Below, in pieces: positions 5,092-7,008 of a DNA stretch of 7,008 bases. Source of the stretch: Alphaproteobacteria bacterium (GTDB lineage: Bacteria > Pseudomonadota > Alphaproteobacteria > Elsterales > Elsteraceae); NCBI GenBank assembly GCA_013297545.1, contig JAAFHH010000060.1:1-7008 (forward strand), given 5' to 3'. The notes beneath the pieces were generated by a model that was not told where the DNA came from, searched no databases, and saw only the letters and a program-made list of their open reading frames with translations. A program made the translations under genes and the position numbers. Numbering within the stretch: position 1 is the stretch's first letter; each line of letters opens with the position of its first letter.

Positions 5092-6141
5092 TCAGCTGGT
5101 TGCGGTTGTCAGCGCGTGCTTGACGACTTTGCGAAACAGGGTCGGTAACGCCACCTCCCCCAACTGGTCGAGCGTGACCCAGCGCCCAAGCCGGCCATCG
5201 CCGAGCCGCACGGTGGCTGCCACGACGCTGAGTTCCAGGTGGAAGTGGGTGAAGGTGTGGCGCACCAGCCCGTCGATCGGCCGCCACTCGGCGGTCAGGG
5301 GGGCGGCAGCACGGATGGCATTGGCATCGGGCAGCCCCTCGCTCCACTCGGTCGAGGGCACTTCCATCATGCCGCCGAGCAGCCCGCGTTCCGGCCGGCG
5401 GCGCAGCAGCACCGCCCCGTCGCCGCGCCTGAGCCAGAACGCCACACCGCGGCGGGTCGGTTTGGCAGCTTTCGGCAGCTTGACCGGGAAGCGATTGGCC
5501 TCGCCCTGGGCGGCAGCGCGGCAGAGCTGCAGCAGCGGGCAGATCGTGCAGCCGGGGTTGGTCACGCTGCACAGGCTGGCACCCAGGTCCATCATCGCTT
5601 GGGCGTAGTCGCCCGGCCGCTCCTCCGGCGTGAACTGATCGGCCAGGCGCCGAATTTCTGGCTTCGCAGCGGGCAGCGGGGTGGCAATGGCGGCGAGCCG
5701 GCTCACCACCCGCTCGACATTGCCGTCGACCACCACGGCCCGGCGATCGAACGCAATCGCGGCGATCGCGGCGGCGGTGTAGGCGCCTACCCCCGGGAGG
5801 CTCAGCAGGGTTGCCTCGTCGTCCGGAAAAATACCGGCGAAGTCGCGCACGATCACCTGGGCACAGCGGTGCAGATTGCGCGCCCGGGCGTAGTAGCCAA
5901 GCCCGGCCCACAGGGTCAGCACCTGGTCGAGCGGGGCGGCGGCCAAGTCGGCGACGGTTGGAAAGTGATCGAGGAAACGCTGGTAGTAGGGGCCGACGGC
6001 GGCGACCGTGGTTTGCTGCAGCATGATTTCGCTCAGCCAGACGGCATAGGCCGGCGTGCGCTCGCCAGGGCCTGCGCGCCAGGGCAGCCGGCGGCGGTGG
6101 CGGTCGTACCAGGGCAGCAGAGCGCGGGCGACATCGGTCAT
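5092..6141 (-). CDS. mutY: A/G-specific adenine DNA glycosylase MutY
   Basis: Base-excision repair enzyme that removes adenine mispaired with 8-oxoguanine, preventing G:C to T:A changes. It has 349 residues, typical of the family. The HhH-GPD core contains Glu38 in WLSEIMLQQT (catalytic acid), the helix-hairpin-helix LPGVGAYTAAAIAA (115-128) and Asp139 in VVDGNVERV. The [4Fe-4S] cluster has the canonical Cys-X6-Cys-X2-Cys-X5-Cys spacing at 191, 198, 201 and 207. The C-terminal NUDIX-like domain that reads 8-oxoG includes RPERGLLGGMMEVP (249-262) and HTFTHFHLEL (295-304). The start is chosen by homology (MTDVARALLPWYDRHRRRLPW); only a weak AGGG precedes it by 8 bases, and the open frame beyond is antisense to the thioredoxin gene. 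It is the first gene of a two-gene unit with the nucleoside hydrolase and diverges from trxA. Confidence 0.97.
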   Translation of the reverse strand: MTDVARALLPWYDRHRRRLPWRAGPGERTPAYAVWLSEIMLQQTTVAAVGPYYQRFLDHFPTVADLAAAPLDQVLTLWAGLGYYARARNLHRCAQVIVRDFAGIFPDDEATLLSLPGVGAYTAAAIAAIAFDRRAVVVDGNVERVVSRLAAIATPLPAAKPEIRRLADQFTPEERPGDYAQAMMDLGASLCSVTNPGCTICPLLQLCRAAAQGEANRFPVKLPKAAKPTRRGVAFWLRRGDGAVLLRRRPERGLLGGMMEVPSTEWSEGLPDANAIRAAAPLTAEWRPIDGLVRHTFTHFHLELSVVAATVRLGDGRLGRWVTLDQLGEVALPTLFRKVVKHALTTATS

Positions 6142-6267
6142 GGCGCCAACCCTAGGGGTGGGGGGCAGCCCGGTCCAGCTTGACCCCTCAACCCTGTGCT
6201 GGCTAGGGTGGGGGATACCCGCCACCGGTTGCGGCCGCCGCCGCCACCCCTTCGAGGATCCCGCCCC
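6142..6267. other. Divergent intergenic region between mutY and trxA
   Basis: 126 bases with no convincing gene; it must carry the outward promoters. An inverted repeat ACCCT/AGGGT (6191-6195 and 6205-6209, 9-base loop) lies near the middle and overlaps the candidate -10 box for trxA. No clear promoter is seen toward mutY. Confidence 0.5.
6180..6209 (+). promoter_or_regulatory. Candidate sigma-70-type promoter for trxA
   Basis: TTGACC (6180-6185) matches the -35 consensus at five of six bases; 18 bases later TAGGGT (6204-6209) is a weak -10. Position, about 60 bases before the trxA start, is plausible. The -10 match is poor, so this is tentative. Confidence 0.3.
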
Positions 6268-6588
6268 ATGAGCACCCGTGCTGTCACCGACGCTTCGTTC
6301 GAGGCCGATGTTCTGAAATCCACCGGTCCGGTGCTGGTCGATTTTTGGGCGGAATGGTGTGGCCCCTGCAAGGTGATCGGCCCGTCGCTGGAAGACCTCG
6401 CCAAGGAAATGGGCGAAAAGGTCACGGTGGCGAAGCTCAACATCGACGAAAACCCCGGCACCCCGCAGCGCTACGGCGTGCGCGGCATCCCGACCCTGAT
6501 GCTGTTCAAGAATGGCCAGGTCGCCGCGACCAAAGTGGGCGCGCTGCCGAAGGGCCAGCTGTTCACCTGGGTCGAATCGGTTCTCTAG
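6268..6588 (+). CDS. trxA: Thioredoxin
   Basis: Cytosolic protein-disulfide reductase of 106 residues that passes electrons from thioredoxin reductase to targets such as ribonucleotide reductase, peroxiredoxins and methionine sulfoxide reductases. The single thioredoxin fold has the active site WCGPCK (30-35) with Cys31 and Cys34, the buried Asp25 in VLVDFWAEW, and the cis-proline Pro75 in GIPTLMLF. NIDENPGTPQRYGVRGIPT is a typical strand-helix segment. There is no signal peptide or membrane anchor. The start MSTRAVTDASF is preferred over an in-frame GTG at 6196, because GAGGA (6254-6258) lies 9 bases before the ATG and the longer N-terminus is a low-complexity Pro/Arg stretch. The next gene begins one base after the stop, so a two-gene operon is likely. 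Confidence 0.95.
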   Translation: MSTRAVTDASFEADVLKSTGPVLVDFWAEWCGPCKVIGPSLEDLAKEMGEKVTVAKLNIDENPGTPQRYGVRGIPTLMLFKNGQVAATKVGALPKGQLFTWVESVL

Positions 6589-6589
6589 C

Positions 6590-7008
6590 ATGTCCGATCA
6601 GCCGGCGGTGTTGCGGGCGATGGCCCGCTACAATCGGTGGATGAACGAGAAGCTGTATGCCGCAGCCGGCACCCTGACCGAGGCGGAGCGGCACCAGGAT
6701 CGCGGTGCCTTCTTCAAATCGATCCACGGCACGCTCGATCACATTCTGCTGGGCGATCGGATCTGGCTTGGCCGGTTTACCGGTCGGGAGTATCCGCTCA
6801 CCCGGGCGGCACAGCCGCTCGGCCAGCTGATCTTCCAGGATTTCGCCGGGCTCAGTGCCGCCCGCGTGGCCCTCGACCAGGACATCCTGGACTGGACCGA
6901 CACGCTCGATGCGGCCTGGCTGGCCGAGGATCTGGTCTATCGCGGCATTGTCGATGGCCTGGAGCATCGCAAACCGCGCTGGATCCTCGCCCAGCATCTG
7001 TTCAACCA
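6590..7008 (+). CDS. DinB-family protein, 3' end cut by the window
   Basis: The frame is open from ATG 6590 to the window end (139 codons plus two bases) and is not closed. The sequence matches the DinB/YfiT-like four-helix family: MARYNRWMNEKLYAAAGTL (11-29) is the first helix, FFKSIHGTLDHILLGDRIWL (41-60) holds the conserved His51-x4-Asp56-x2-Trp pattern, and the last visible residues AQHLFN would normally run into the second His-rich metal-binding motif (HxxHH-like), just beyond the window. The family is metal-dependent; some members transfer low-molecular-weight thiols or act as maleylpyruvate isomerases, but most proteobacterial members have no known function. It starts one base after the trxA stop, with no clear Shine-Dalgarno, suggesting coupled translation. 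Despite the name it is unrelated to DNA polymerase IV. Function is not assigned. Confidence 0.85.
   Translation, partial: MSDQPAVLRAMARYNRWMNEKLYAAAGTLTEAERHQDRGAFFKSIHGTLDHILLGDRIWLGRFTGREYPLTRAAQPLGQLIFQDFAGLSAARVALDQDILDWTDTLDAAWLAEDLVYRGIVDGLEHRKPRWILAQHLFN

Noticed and set aside
5081..5911. Upstream in-frame extension of the nucleoside hydrolase through mutY, which would suggest a fusion
   Set aside because: The extension reads mutY in the wrong frame and is Arg/Pro-rich; the hydrolase has its own GGAGG and a canonical N-terminus at 5080.
5239..6183. 314-codon open frame on the plus strand opposite mutY
   Set aside because: Shadow of mutY; low-complexity composition and no recognisable motif.

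Overview
The window is GC-rich, tightly packed chromosomal DNA. It most resembles an alphaproteobacterium, perhaps Rhodospirillales-like. This rests on the base composition, the cytochrome b561 and GGT-like sequences, and an ATAAAG-type palindrome in front of ahcY of the kind I associate with S-adenosylhomocysteine-responsive regulation in that class. No rRNA, tRNA, CRISPR array, insertion sequence or origin is visible. The taxonomic placement is inference.

Layout, left to right. (1) Positions 1-1281 hold the 3' part of a gamma-glutamyltransferase-family gene, translationally coupled by an ATGA overlap to a four-helix di-heme cytochrome b561 (1278-1817). (2) Positions 1868-2695 hold a type II toxin-antitoxin operon with an unusual parD-parD-parE order: two tandem paralogous antitoxins followed by one ParE toxin, all overlapping. 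(3) The 121-base gap 2696-2816 holds a stem-loop, a striking AT-rich operator-like element with three ATAAAG/CTTTAT half-sites, a perfect 14-bp GC palindrome and the ribosome binding site of ahcY. (4) ahcY (2817-4115) encodes S-adenosylhomocysteine hydrolase and ends at a GC-rich hairpin lying between convergent genes. (5) On the minus strand, mutY (6141-5092) and a nucleoside hydrolase (5080-4163) form a two-gene unit with an 11-base gap. (6) Diverging from mutY, a thioredoxin (6268-6588) is followed one base later by a DinB-family gene that runs off the window.

Most of the genes are housekeeping: methyl-cycle recycling (AhcY), oxidative DNA repair (MutY), thiol redox (TrxA) and nucleoside salvage. 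The accessory part is the toxin-antitoxin operon. I do not see a wholly new multi-gene system. The points most worth a second look are the doubled antitoxin, the three-half-site operator before ahcY, and the altered active-site loop of the GGT-like enzyme.
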